From: Stagnihabitans sp038231395
GTDB taxonomy: Bacteria > Pseudomonadota > Alphaproteobacteria > Rhodobacterales > Rhodobacteraceae
Assembly (NCBI GenBank): GCA_038231395.1
Contig: JBBRLL010000010.1
Coordinates: 1-64,000 of the forward strand
DNA length: 64,000 bases
Direction of reading: 5' to 3'
The position numbers and the translations under genes were made by a program. The stretch's first letter is position 1, and every line of letters starts with the position of its first letter. This document shows, in pieces, positions 17,882-27,286 of the stretch. Under the pieces are notes generated by a model, which saw only the letters and a list, made by a program, of their open reading frames with translations, had not been told where the DNA came from and searched no databases.

Positions 17882-18014
17882 CATGGGCCGACGGCCCATC
17901 CTACCTATCCCTACCCGTGTCGTTGAACACCGCTCAGACAAACGCGGGACGCATCGGATTCCGGTTCAGCGTTTCAAGACTTCGGCCATTGGTAGGATGG
18001 GCAATCTGCCCATG
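17882..18014. repeat. Palindromic repeat element, copy 2 (24-bp arms, 85-bp spacer)
   Basis: The left arm 17882-17905 and right arm 17991-18014 match each other as an inverted repeat except in the central five bases. The right arm is identical to the right arm of copy 1 (2498-2521). The arms again each contain an ATGGGC/GCCCAT mini-palindrome. The element fills the gap between the convergent accC and M15 peptidase genes and could terminate both. Confidence 0.8.
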
Positions 18015-18062
18015 TTCCAGCCCGTTCCTGAAGCCTCGGGCATCGGTCAGCCCAACGCGGCC

Positions 18063-18923
18063 CTACAGCTTGCCTGCCGCAATCCATTCGGCGATCTTTT
18101 CTTCGCTCACCTCAAAGTGCATCGAGTCCTCGCGGCCATAAGCGGCGCCCCAGACCCAGCCCTCTGCGTTGAAGAAATCCGACATGATCGTCAGGCCAAG
18201 CTGGGTGCGGCCATCGCCCAATGTATCCAGGACGCCGTCGATGTTCAGATCAACCGCGGTCCCGAACGAGTGGTTTGACACATCGGTGGTGGACCCGCGG
18301 ATAAACCGCACGCACAGCGAACCGGAGGTGTTGATCCGGGCATAAAGGTCCGGATCGGCGCGTTTGATGTTGTCAAACACGGCTTGCAACGACTCCAGCG
18401 CCGGTTTCAGCATCTTCACAGTCACCGGACCAACGGCACGGTCCTCCAGCAACGCCGACAGGCGTGGGTTTGTCATCGGCTGGCAATCGGCAGACAGCCC
18501 ATCGCGCGGCGGACCGAATTTGCCGATCATGAAGCTGGGGGTCGGCACCGTCAGGCCTTTGTTGAGGTTGCGCCGGTCCGCCACCAGCACCACTTGCGCG
18601 TAATTCCCCGAAATCCCATTCGGCCCGCTGGGAGTGACAATCTGCAACCCGCCACCGGTGGCATCGGGCGGAGCAGCGCTTACCTCCATCTTCGACATCC
18701 GCTCTTCCAGCGAATCGGCCTGATCGCGCAGCTGGTTGACAGCCTCGGCCAGATTATCAAGGTCACCGTGCAACAGTTCAATGTCGATGCGGGCCTGATT
18801 GTCGACCGATCCGCCGCCGCTGCCATGGCTTGGAAAGAACAACGGGATCGCCACGATGATCATCGCCGCAATCAGGATCGAGACAGACAGCAGAACAGCG
18901 GGCAGAAGACGCAAGGCGATCAC
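18063..18923 (-). CDS. Membrane-anchored M15-type peptidoglycan peptidase (VanY/TagX-like)
   Basis: 286 residues. One N-terminal membrane anchor (about residues 5-30), a short coiled-coil-like stretch (ELLHGDLDNLAEAVNQLRDQADSLEERM), then an M15_4-type zinc peptidase domain: SNHSFGTAVDLN supplies the His and Asp zinc ligands of SxHxxGxAxD, and DSMHFEV supplies the third ligand. The active site would face the periplasm. Families with this domain are D,D-carboxypeptidases or L,D-endopeptidases cleaving peptidoglycan stem peptides. It sits at the left edge of the T6SS island, divergent from the OmpA-domain gene. TagX of Acinetobacter, an M15_4 endopeptidase needed for T6SS assembly, has the same architecture, so a similar role is possible but unproven. 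Confidence 0.8.
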   Translation of the reverse strand: MIALRLLPAVLLSVSILIAAMIIVAIPLFFPSHGSGGGSVDNQARIDIELLHGDLDNLAEAVNQLRDQADSLEERMSKMEVSAAPPDATGGGLQIVTPSGPNGISGNYAQVVLVADRRNLNKGLTVPTPSFMIGKFGPPRDGLSADCQPMTNPRLSALLEDRAVGPVTVKMLKPALESLQAVFDNIKRADPDLYARINTSGSLCVRFIRGSTTDVSNHSFGTAVDLNIDGVLDTLGDGRTQLGLTIMSDFFNAEGWVWGAAYGREDSMHFEVSEEKIAEWIAAGKL

Positions 18924-19094
18924 CTGATGCTACCGGTTTGGCGCACTTAATCCTGCCTGCGGGGGGGCTGGCAAGCCTCGTTTAAACCTTCGTGCAGATC
19001 GGTCGGGTCAAGTGGGCCCAAAGCCGTTGTGAACTTGGGAAAGCTGCACTAAACTTGCCCCATTGCAATCGTTTGGAATTGCGAAAGGAACGCC

Positions 19095-19661
19095 ATGAAA
19101 CTTCAACTTCGCTTTGCTGGCGCGGCAGCCTTGTTGGCTTTGGCAGGCGGCGCCGCTTTCGCCCAGGATGACAGCACCCTCACCGCAGCCCAGCTCGCGG
19201 CGAAATTCGCAGCCCAGCAACAGACGCGTGGACTGGTCATTGCGCCTTCGGATGGCTCCGCAGCCGCGACGGAGACAACCGTGTCAAAGCTGCCCGCCAA
19301 CACCACCTATGTCGCCATGGACCCCAACGCGCAGGTCAACATCCAGATCAATTTCGCCTTTGACAGCGCCGCTTTGGGGGCGGGCGAGACCAGCAAGCTG
19401 GCCACGCTGTGCGATGTGGTCAAAGCCTCGACCATCCCGCAGTTCAAGATCATCGGTCACACCGACAGTTCCGGCACCGACAGCTACAACCAAAGCCTGT
19501 CCATGCTGCGCGCCGAAGAGGTGAAGCGGCATCTGGTGGATGATTGCGGCATCCCTGCCGAAAAGCTGGTCGCCGTGGGCGTGGGTGAGGCGTTTCCGGT
19601 CGACCCCAAGAATCCCAAGGCCGACGTGAACCGCCGCGTCGAATTCCAGGTCGGCAGCTAA
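19095..19661 (+). CDS. Secreted OmpA-family (peptidoglycan-binding) protein
   Basis: 188 residues. A signal peptide (MKLQLRFAGAAALLALAGGA, cleaved near AFA-QD) and a C-terminal OmpA-like domain (about 75-188) with INFAFDSAALGAGE, IIGHTDSSGTDSYN and the closing NRRVEF, which binds peptidoglycan diaminopimelate. There is no lipobox cysteine, so it is probably soluble periplasmic. The start follows AAAGGAACGCC. The ppkA gene starts 43 bp downstream in the same direction, which suggests co-expression with the T6SS signalling kinase. Confidence 0.88.
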   Translation: MKLQLRFAGAAALLALAGGAAFAQDDSTLTAAQLAAKFAAQQQTRGLVIAPSDGSAAATETTVSKLPANTTYVAMDPNAQVNIQINFAFDSAALGAGETSKLATLCDVVKASTIPQFKIIGHTDSSGTDSYNQSLSMLRAEEVKRHLVDDCGIPAEKLVAVGVGEAFPVDPKNPKADVNRRVEFQVGS

Positions 19662-19704
19662 GCCCCAAGGTTTACCAACGCGGCAACGCAGGCAGAGGAA
19701 CGGC

Positions 19705-21924
19705 ATGGCGGATACAAGAGCGGGCGATATCTTCCAGCCGGGTGACCTTCTGAACAGCACGTACCGGATTGACACGATCCTCGGGCGCGGTGGCACGTCA
19801 GAGGTTTACAAGGCCAAGAACGAAATCTCCGGCCGGTTCGTCGCCATAAAGGTGCTGAAAAGCGAGTTCGCCGGGGATGAGGCGTTCCTGACGCTGATGC
19901 GCCGCGAGGAGGAGATCCGCGAGATCCGCCACGACGCCGTGGTGCGCTATTCCGAAAACCACCGGACGCCAGAGGGTCTGATCTATCTGGTGATGGATTA
20001 TGTCGACGGGCCGGGTCTGGACGCTTTGCTGAAAAGCGGCGGGCTGCCTGCCAATGACCTTGTCCGCATCTGTCGGCGGGTGGCCGATGGCCTGAAGGTG
20101 GCGCATGACCGCCGGATCATCCACCGGGATCTTTCGCCCGACAACATCATCCTGAAAGGCGGCAAACCCGATCAGGCGGTGATCATCGACTTCGGCATCG
20201 CCAAGGATGCCAATCCGGGCGCGCAAACCATCGTCGGCAACGAATTCGCTGGCAAATACGCCTATGCAGCACCTGAACAACTGGCGGGCAATACCGACAC
20301 AAGGTCCGATCTCTATTCCTTGGGAGCGCTTCTGCTGGCCACCTTTCGTGGCAAACGCCCCGATCCGGGGGCCAACCCGATTGAGGTGGTGCGCAAAAAG
20401 CAAGAGCGGCTGGACACGGGGGGCGTGCCCGAACCGCTCAAAAGCCTGATCGACAAGATGACCCAGCCCGACCCCGCCCAACGCTTCCAATCGGCGGATG
20501 AATTGCTACGGGCGATTGACCGGGGAATGCCAGCGGGTGGCAGTATGGATACCGGGGCAGATGGCGCGATGGACGACCGCACGGTGGTTATGCCACGCGG
20601 TGCGGCCGCTGGGATGGCCAAGGATGCACCCTCCAAAGCTCCGGCGAACCCTTACGCGACGCCGAAAACTGCGGCGAAACCTATCACGGAGCCCGCCAAG
20701 CCCAAATCACGTTCCGGCCTGATCCTTGTGCTGCTTGCGTTGGTTTTGATCGGTGGCGGGGCTGGCGCTTATTTGTCTGGCGCGCTGGACGGCTATCTGA
20801 AACCCGCGCTGCCGGTGGCCGACCCCTACGCGCTGATCATCAGTCGTCCGCAGGACGCGGTGCCGCTGGCGGTGGGTGACGTGCCATCGCAGGACGTAGC
20901 CGCAGCGCTGACCAAGACCATGTCCGGGCTTGGCGGCAAGGCGGACCTGACGCTGGCCTCCGGTGCGATCGGGCCAAGCTGGGGCGCTGATGTGCTCAGC
21001 GTGATCAATGCCCTGACCAAGGTTGAGGTCTGGCGCGTGGCGATCACCGGCAATGAGGCCGCGGTCACCGGCACGACCAGCGACCCTGCCGTACAGACCG
21101 AGGTGATGGCCGCAATCGGAACCCTGCCCGGCGTGCTGAAAGGCACCACCAAAATCGACCTCGCCTTGAAAGTGCCGGCGTTTCTGACGGCTGGTGATGT
21201 AAACGCGGTTTTGACCAAAGCTGCCGATTGCGGACCCCTGTCTTTGGTCAATCCCCCGGCGGTTGGCTATGGCAAGGGGGACACCATCACCGTGAGTGGC
21301 CGCCTCGCCCGCTCGGAAACCCAATTGCAGGTGTTTGACGCGGTGACTGCCTTGGCCCCCGACCGCAAGGTGGACCTGAAGATAGAGCTGTTGAACCCCG
21401 CCCTGTGCCAGATTGAAACCACACTACCTGCCGCGCATGAGGGCAGCTTCAGCTTTACCTTCGGCTATGGTGACAATGCCGATGACAACCCCTCGGGCCG
21501 CTACTTTGTCGGCGAAAACCCGGTGATTGATCTGGTGATCCCGGCGGATGTGATCAGTGGCTATCTGTCGGTGGCCATCATCGACGTATCAGGCAACGTC
21601 TACCACATTTTGCCCAACCTGAACCGCAAGGACAATTCGGTAACCGCCCTGCGCAAGGGCGTGGCCGGAGACACCAAGTTTCGCTTGGCCTATCCGTTGA
21701 CGGACAACAAAGACCCCGCGCACGTGGCCTTCACCGTCGATGCGACCACTTTGGGCAAGTCGAAGGTGATTGTGATCCACTCTGAAAAGCCACTGTTTCC
21801 CGAACTGCGCCCGACCACGGAATCGGTCGGTGGCTTTGCCGAGGCTTTGAAGAAGGCGGTGGATGCGGGGGCGCTGCAAATCCTGTCGATCAACAGCCGG
21901 ATCTTGACCAGTGTGGCGAAGTAG
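19705..21924 (+). CDS. ppkA: T6SS-associated Ser/Thr protein kinase PpkA with periplasmic sensory module
   Basis: 739 residues. The cytoplasmic kinase domain (about 15-280) has glycine loop LGRGGTSEVYKAK, invariant lysine in FVAIKVLKS, catalytic HRDLSPDN (about 140-147) and DFGIAK. A Pro/Ala/Lys linker leads to one membrane helix (about 336-358), then a periplasmic part with a BON-like stretch (about 500-580, flanked by cysteines) and a DUF4384-like domain (about 600-690: SGYLSVAIIDVSGNVYHILPN). In known T6SSs PpkA phosphorylates Fha (TagH) to switch on assembly and PppA reverses it. The same periplasmic two-part module ends the TonB-like protein at 50935-52575. It is convergent with pppA, so the kinase and phosphatase are on separate transcripts. 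Confidence 0.92.
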   Translation: MADTRAGDIFQPGDLLNSTYRIDTILGRGGTSEVYKAKNEISGRFVAIKVLKSEFAGDEAFLTLMRREEEIREIRHDAVVRYSENHRTPEGLIYLVMDYVDGPGLDALLKSGGLPANDLVRICRRVADGLKVAHDRRIIHRDLSPDNIILKGGKPDQAVIIDFGIAKDANPGAQTIVGNEFAGKYAYAAPEQLAGNTDTRSDLYSLGALLLATFRGKRPDPGANPIEVVRKKQERLDTGGVPEPLKSLIDKMTQPDPAQRFQSADELLRAIDRGMPAGGSMDTGADGAMDDRTVVMPRGAAAGMAKDAPSKAPANPYATPKTAAKPITEPAKPKSRSGLILVLLALVLIGGGAGAYLSGALDGYLKPALPVADPYALIISRPQDAVPLAVGDVPSQDVAAALTKTMSGLGGKADLTLASGAIGPSWGADVLSVINALTKVEVWRVAITGNEAAVTGTTSDPAVQTEVMAAIGTLPGVLKGTTKIDLALKVPAFLTAGDVNAVLTKAADCGPLSLVNPPAVGYGKGDTITVSGRLARSETQLQVFDAVTALAPDRKVDLKIELLNPALCQIETTLPAAHEGSFSFTFGYGDNADDNPSGRYFVGENPVIDLVIPADVISGYLSVAIIDVSGNVYHILPNLNRKDNSVTALRKGVAGDTKFRLAYPLTDNKDPAHVAFTVDATTLGKSKVIVIHSEKPLFPELRPTTESVGGFAEALKKAVDAGALQILSINSRILTSVAK

Positions 21925-22081
21925 GGCGATTGGAACGACCCTTTTCGGAGGTGCCTCAGATGCGTGCGTTTCCACGCCGCTGATCGGCGCAAACTGGGGA
22001 AAATTGGTTGGCAAGCCGACGAGCACCTTTGGGAAGCAAAACGTCCGGCGACCGGCTTGGTGCGCGATTTGGTTGCAGCCG

Positions 22082-22798
22082 TCAAGTCACATCGACCACG
22101 ATGACCGAGACATTGTCAGCACCGCCCCGGTCCAGCGCCATTTGCACCAGATTGTCGCTGACCACTTCCAGCGGTACATTGTTCAGGAAGGCCCCCAGTT
22201 CCGCAATCGTCGCGTATTTGTTCAGCCCGTCGGAGCAGAGAAGAAAACGGTCGCCGGGTAGCGCATCGCCGCGGATTTTGTCCAGATCCAACGCCTCGCC
22301 GACCCCCACGGCGCGGGTGATGGCATTGGACTGCGGGTGTTTTTCCGCCTCATCCCAAGTCATCTGACCGCTTTCAACCAACGCCGCAACCAGGGAATGA
22401 TCGGTGGTCAAGAGGTCAATCTTGCCGTCGCGCAGGCGGTAAAGCCGGCTGTCGCCCGCCCAAAGCGCGCCGAAATGGCCATCGGCCAGAACCAGCGCCA
22501 CCACAGTGGCACCCATCACAGCGCCGCGCCGCTCGGCCTCGGCGCAGATCGTCTCATGGGCCTGTTGCAGGGCGTTGCGGATCGCCCCCAACTTTTCGGT
22601 AGGCGCCATGTCGGGCGGCAGCACGGCCACGGCATCGACCACGACCTGACTGGCATAATCACCGCCCTCGTGCCCGCCCATGCCGTCAGATACCACCCAG
22701 ATATGCTGATCGGGCAGCACCAGGATTGCATCCTCGTTGTGCTTTCTGACACGTCCCACATGGGTGCGGGCATTGAAACGGATCATTCCATCGTTCAT
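22082..22798 (-). CDS. pppA: PP2C-family protein phosphatase PppA of the T6SS
   Basis: 238 residues, cytoplasmic metal-dependent Ser/Thr phosphatase (PPM). Motifs: RKHNEDAIL, SDGMGGHEGGDYAS, ALWAGDSRLYRLRDG, TRAVG and LLCSDGLNKY, giving the metal-binding aspartates in order. It opposes PpkA by dephosphorylating Fha. It is the last gene of the leftward T6SS series, about 110 bp after tagF. Confidence 0.93.
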   Translation of the reverse strand: MNDGMIRFNARTHVGRVRKHNEDAILVLPDQHIWVVSDGMGGHEGGDYASQVVVDAVAVLPPDMAPTEKLGAIRNALQQAHETICAEAERRGAVMGATVVALVLADGHFGALWAGDSRLYRLRDGKIDLLTTDHSLVAALVESGQMTWDEAEKHPQSNAITRAVGVGEALDLDKIRGDALPGDRFLLCSDGLNKYATIAELGAFLNNVPLEVVSDNLVQMALDRGGADNVSVIVVDVT

Positions 22799-22910
22799 CG
22801 TCCGGCTCCGGTCTGGGAGACATCACCTGAAGCGCACCGCACATATCGGCACAGGGTTTTTGAAGCAAAGGCGCGCGGCGGCAAAAGGTTCAGCGGTTTC
22901 AGGTGCGGTG

Positions 22911-23573
22911 TCATCGCGCAACCCCCTGAAGATCAAACAGAAAATGCGCCACATCTGGCTGGGGCAAGCCCGTGGTCAGGATCAGCCGCGCCGCGCCTTC
23001 GACATGGGCAGACCACGCGCAAGACCGGTGCAGTTCACCGCCCGCAAGATCCAGAGCCAGGTCGGCATAAAGGGCCTGCGGGACCTTGTTGGACAAAACC
23101 AAGGCCGAGCCAAAGGTGCCGATGCTGCTGGGATCGCCGGTCGGTTGCAGGGTCAGCCCGGCCAAACGCTCCTGCAAGGTCTCGCGCGTCATGGCGTCGT
23201 CAAGGCAGTCCAGCGCCAGCGCTTCCAGCGCGTCAAGAACTGGGGCTTGCCACATCAGATTGCGCAACGGGGCCTGCTCTTGCGCGCCGGTTTGCGCCAT
23301 CAGGGTCAGGGGAAACTGCCGCCCGACCCGGTCAACCGAAGGCATCAGAACGCCCAGTACCCCCTGCCCGCCCACCACGCCGGGGGCCAAGGCAAAGCGC
23401 CAGATCGGGGCGGACATGTAGCACGTCTCGAACGTGGGGCCTAATGTGCTGCGCGCCGTCAGCAGGGTTTGCTGGACCCAAGGGTCCCACGCGGCGACCA
23501 CCTCTGCCGAGACGCCAAGGCGGAAGAAGTCACCAAGAGCCGGCATTTTGCCGAAGGCGCCAAATCCTGCCAT
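22911..23573 (-). CDS. tagF: T6SS-associated protein TagF
   Basis: About 220 residues of the TagF (DUF2094) family: GFGAFGKMPALGDFFRLG at the N-terminus, WDPWVQQTLLTAR and the conserved PIWRFALAPGVVG...GVLMPSVDRVGRQFPLTL. In Pseudomonas and Agrobacterium TagF represses T6SS activity post-translationally through Fha. The start is at 23573 (MAGFGAFGK) after an AAGGTGGTG stretch; the open frame to 23624 is not supported. It lies between tssM and pppA. Confidence 0.92.
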   Translation of the reverse strand: MAGFGAFGKMPALGDFFRLGVSAEVVAAWDPWVQQTLLTARSTLGPTFETCYMSAPIWRFALAPGVVGGQGVLGVLMPSVDRVGRQFPLTLMAQTGAQEQAPLRNLMWQAPVLDALEALALDCLDDAMTRETLQERLAGLTLQPTGDPSSIGTFGSALVLSNKVPQALYADLALDLAGGELHRSCAWSAHVEGAARLILTTGLPQPDVAHFLFDLQGVAR

Positions 23574-23679
23574 CAGCCACCACCTTGCTGCGCGGCCGTG
23601 TCTTTGTCCAACGTAGGGTCGCAAAGCGCTGCCCTGCCTTCCGTCGTGACCATGTCGCGTTCAGGGCAATGTCCAGCCA

Positions 23680-26600
23680 TCAGAACGACGACGGGCAAGA
23701 GAAAGTCTTCATGGCGGGCAGCGCAAAGGCGTTCAGGACCGAGCCTGTCTGCATCTCGAACATCGCGATCCGCCCGCCGATGTTAAAGATGATCCGTCGG
23801 CGGTCGGGCGCGTTTGTCGACCGGATTTCGGCACTGTCCAGCAACCTGAACCAGCCCCAGGGTCCATCCTTGCGCACGCCGCTTTCTGCGCCCGACAGTG
23901 CCGGAGTGAAAGCAATCTGCGCCACACCGACCGCCCCCGGCCACGTCACCGCTGTGGGCAAGGGCTGGCCGGAGTTCTGCGCGAAATTCACCTGCGTGCC
24001 GTCGATCAACAGTTGAACGGCAGTGGCGTTCGGGTCCAAAGCCACCGGCGTTATCTGGAACGGCACCGAGGCTGCGGGTCCGTTCGGGAAGAAAGCCTCC
24101 TTGATCTCGGTCGCCGCCTGAAGCTGCGCCAGCACCGCCGGGGAAATCCCCAGATCGGTGTTGCTGACCTGCTTCCACGTCCAAGGTTTTTTGGAGGTGT
24201 CGACCAGATCCTTCATGCTGCCGGTCATGAAGCTGTCAATCAAACCGGCCGGGCCGAACAGTTTGGCAAAGTCGGCCATCCCCATATCCGCCGCAGCCCC
24301 TTTGGTGAACGGATAGGATTTGGCGGTGGCTTGCTGGCAGAACGGCAGAACATTCGCCGTCCAGGCTTGATTGAGCGCGGCGCGCGTCCCCTCAGCCGTG
24401 ATGCCAGCGCCGCCGGTGGTGATCTGACTGGCCCACCGCGCAAGGGGCCCCTGCACCTGTGCCGCCGCCTGCTGCAAAGCCGCCAGCGAGTCCGATCCGG
24501 CTTTGGGATCCGCCGCAGCCCCCCTGAAGGCCTGTTTGTTCATGTCCTGATAGACCAGCGTCAGGGCGGCCATCAGGTTATCCAGTTGCGAGGGTTGCTT
24601 GTCGGCCCGCAAAACCATGGCGTGAAGCCAGGCAAACCGCTCCTCCACATAAGCGCCCGGCGGTTTTGGCGGCGGTTGGCCCGCATCGGTTGCCGCACTT
24701 TGCAGCGCTTGCAACAAAAGCCTGCTGCGGACTGACAGCTTTTCGTCAAGCAGGTTCACGCCGACCGTGTCCTTGGCATTGTCAGCCGCCGCCTTTGCAT
24801 CAATCGGCGCATCCACGACGGTCAGTGCTGTCTCTTTGTCCACCGCATTCAGGATGTTGACGATGGGAGAGGTCGGGCCGCTGAGGATGTTGGTGACATC
24901 CACCGCCTGTTTCAGGGTGGTGAGCGGGACCACATCAATATCGCCCAACAGGGCGTCATAGCGGGCGATATAGTCGTTGTAATACAGATCCAGCACGTCG
25001 CGCGTGATAGCCGCCAAAGCCGAAGGGGTCTGGTCGGTCTTGACCTTCGGCCCCAGAACCCAACTGTCGCGCTGGATGTTGGCCGCCACGCCAAGCGCCT
25101 GATCCTTGAACACCGTGTTGAAACCATCGTACGTGAAAATCCCCTCAATCGGGTCATTCAGCGGCTTGCCAGAGGCGCGCACGAAAGCCTTTGCCAGATT
25201 GGGTCCGCCGATATCTGTCAGCCGGAACGAGGGCAAAGCCAGCGCCTCGGGCGAGTGGACGATGCCGTTGTAAACCCGTTGCGCCATCGGCAGTTCTGCC
25301 AGAATGCCCTGCACCTGTTCCACCAGCGGGCCGTACAGTTCAACGGTCTGCATCGGCTGACTGATCAGCGCGTTCAGGTGAAACATCATGTCATCGCGCA
25401 GCGCCTTGTTCTCATCCCCGGCATAGGTCAGTTGCCAATCGGCGGCCATGAAACTGCGCACTTCGTCGGCATTCATCGGCCCTTGCAGACCCAGCATCAG
25501 ATAGACCTTGAGGGTGTCATACAGCACCTCCGGTCTTTTGATGTTGCTTTGCATCGAGGTTTCCAGCCGCAGCAACACCCTTGGCAGAAGCAACGTGTTC
25601 AGCGCGGCGCGGTAGCTGATCCCGGTCTGGTTGGCCAATCCGCTGCCGGTATAAAGCCCCCAGGTCAGACGAAACTCCGGCGCATAGGGGCTGGCCGCGG
25701 CACGGTCGATCGAAGGCGGAATCGGGTTGACCGGAATTTGCCGCAGGATGTTCAGCGCGGGTACGGTGACCGAGACATCGCTGTCGGCAATCGGGTTGGC
25801 GGGCACGTTGGCTGCGGCCGCAGTGTAAGAGGTGACGGCGTTGCCCACATTGCCCAACAGATCGACGTTGCCCAGATAGCTGCGCGCCCACAGCGAGGTC
25901 ATGCCAATCGCCACCACCGCCGTCAGGCCAAGGGCGCCGCGCTTCATCCAGCGGTAGCGGCGTTCGACCTTGTCATCGGCAGAGACCAGACCCGCCTCGG
26001 GAAACAGCACGTCATTGAACAGCCGGGTCAGGAAAAAGCTGCGCCCGGTGCCGCGCCCGGTGCCAAGCGCCTGCCTGCCGATGCCAAAGGTGCGCGCCAT
26101 GCCCATCATCAGGCGGTCAATCGGCGTGCCTTCCTGCGTGCCAGAGGTGAAGTAAACCCCGCGCAGCATCTGACGGTCGTCATAGCGGTTTTCGGCGAAA
26201 ACCTCGGCCAGAAAGGCCTGCGCCACTGACCGTACCGAAGCCACCTGCGCGGGGAACCCGGCCATCAGACTGCGGCGTTGGTGGTCGGTTTCGGTTTGCA
26301 TCCGGTCGATCAGTTGCGCGTTCAACTGGGTGATCAGCGCGCTGAATTCAGTGTCAAACCCGGCCACGGGAGAGGCTTCGGATTTGCCCTTGGGCAAAGG
26401 CAAGGTGAAACCCCAGACCTGCTCACGCTCCTCCTTGCCAAGGTTGTCAAAGAACTCGGTAAAGCCCGCGATCATGTCCGCCTTGGTGAACAGGACATAA
26501 ACCGGAAAGCGCACCCCCAGCTTTTCGCGCAACTCTGCCAGACGGCGCTTGACGGCGCGGGCGTGGCCTTTCTGGGTGACCTCGTCCTGCAAGGACAGGT

Positions 26601-27285
26601 CAGACAGGCTGATGGCAATCATGGCACCGTTGATGGGCTGGCGAATCCGATGTTTTTTCAACAGGTTAAGGAAGCCCAGCCAAGCGGCGTTGTCCGCCTC
26701 GGCATCGCTTTCCTGCGTGGTGTAGCGACCAGCCGTGTCAATCAGCACGGCATTGTCCGTAAACCACCAGTCGCAGTTGCGCGTGCCGCCAACCCCGCCA
26801 ATCGCCTCTTTGCCAAACTCATCCGCCAAGGGAAATTGCAGGCCGGAATTCACGATGGCCGTGGTTTTGCCAGCCCCGGGTGGCCCGATCATCACATACC
26901 ACGGCAATTCGTACAGACTGCGCCGCCCGCCTTTGGACTTTTTCAGCTTGGAGATCGCCCGGCGCATCTTGTCGCGCAACTCCTCCATCTCGGCGGTGAC
27001 CACCTCGTTTTCGGGTGCGACTTCAGCACCTTTGACGATGTCCTCCTCCACCGCCTTCTCGTCGTGCCGCCGCACGATCCAGATGATCAGCAGCGTCACA
27101 AGGCAGATCACCCACAGGACCGCTATGAATATCCAGCGGCCAAAAGTGTCGTCGAAGGGCCGGAACGCGTCAGTACCGATGTAGGGCGAGAAGTACCAGA
27201 CACAGACCGAAAGGATCAGCGTGACCACCAAGAGGATGAAGTAGATCGAGATCAGGAAGCGGCCCACGGCTTTCAGGAATTTCAT
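23680..27285 (-). CDS. tssM: T6SS membrane-complex protein TssM (IcmF)
   Basis: 1201 residues, full length for the family. Two N-terminal membrane segments (about 10-33 and 51-71), a cytoplasmic NTPase domain with Walker A GPPGAGKTT (134-142) and AVLIDTAGRYTT, a third membrane helix near residues 445-470, and a long periplasmic IcmF/DUF1215-type C-terminal region. With TssL it forms the envelope-spanning channel. It starts 1 nt after the tssL stop. Confidence 0.97.
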   Translation of the reverse strand: MKFLKAVGRFLISIYFILLVVTLILSVCVWYFSPYIGTDAFRPFDDTFGRWIFIAVLWVICLVTLLIIWIVRRHDEKAVEEDIVKGAEVAPENEVVTAEMEELRDKMRRAISKLKKSKGGRRSLYELPWYVMIGPPGAGKTTAIVNSGLQFPLADEFGKEAIGGVGGTRNCDWWFTDNAVLIDTAGRYTTQESDAEADNAAWLGFLNLLKKHRIRQPINGAMIAISLSDLSLQDEVTQKGHARAVKRRLAELREKLGVRFPVYVLFTKADMIAGFTEFFDNLGKEEREQVWGFTLPLPKGKSEASPVAGFDTEFSALITQLNAQLIDRMQTETDHQRRSLMAGFPAQVASVRSVAQAFLAEVFAENRYDDRQMLRGVYFTSGTQEGTPIDRLMMGMARTFGIGRQALGTGRGTGRSFFLTRLFNDVLFPEAGLVSADDKVERRYRWMKRGALGLTAVVAIGMTSLWARSYLGNVDLLGNVGNAVTSYTAAAANVPANPIADSDVSVTVPALNILRQIPVNPIPPSIDRAAASPYAPEFRLTWGLYTGSGLANQTGISYRAALNTLLLPRVLLRLETSMQSNIKRPEVLYDTLKVYLMLGLQGPMNADEVRSFMAADWQLTYAGDENKALRDDMMFHLNALISQPMQTVELYGPLVEQVQGILAELPMAQRVYNGIVHSPEALALPSFRLTDIGGPNLAKAFVRASGKPLNDPIEGIFTYDGFNTVFKDQALGVAANIQRDSWVLGPKVKTDQTPSALAAITRDVLDLYYNDYIARYDALLGDIDVVPLTTLKQAVDVTNILSGPTSPIVNILNAVDKETALTVVDAPIDAKAAADNAKDTVGVNLLDEKLSVRSRLLLQALQSAATDAGQPPPKPPGAYVEERFAWLHAMVLRADKQPSQLDNLMAALTLVYQDMNKQAFRGAAADPKAGSDSLAALQQAAAQVQGPLARWASQITTGGAGITAEGTRAALNQAWTANVLPFCQQATAKSYPFTKGAAADMGMADFAKLFGPAGLIDSFMTGSMKDLVDTSKKPWTWKQVSNTDLGISPAVLAQLQAATEIKEAFFPNGPAASVPFQITPVALDPNATAVQLLIDGTQVNFAQNSGQPLPTAVTWPGAVGVAQIAFTPALSGAESGVRKDGPWGWFRLLDSAEIRSTNAPDRRRIIFNIGGRIAMFEMQTGSVLNAFALPAMKTFSCPSSF

Positions 27286-27286
27286 G

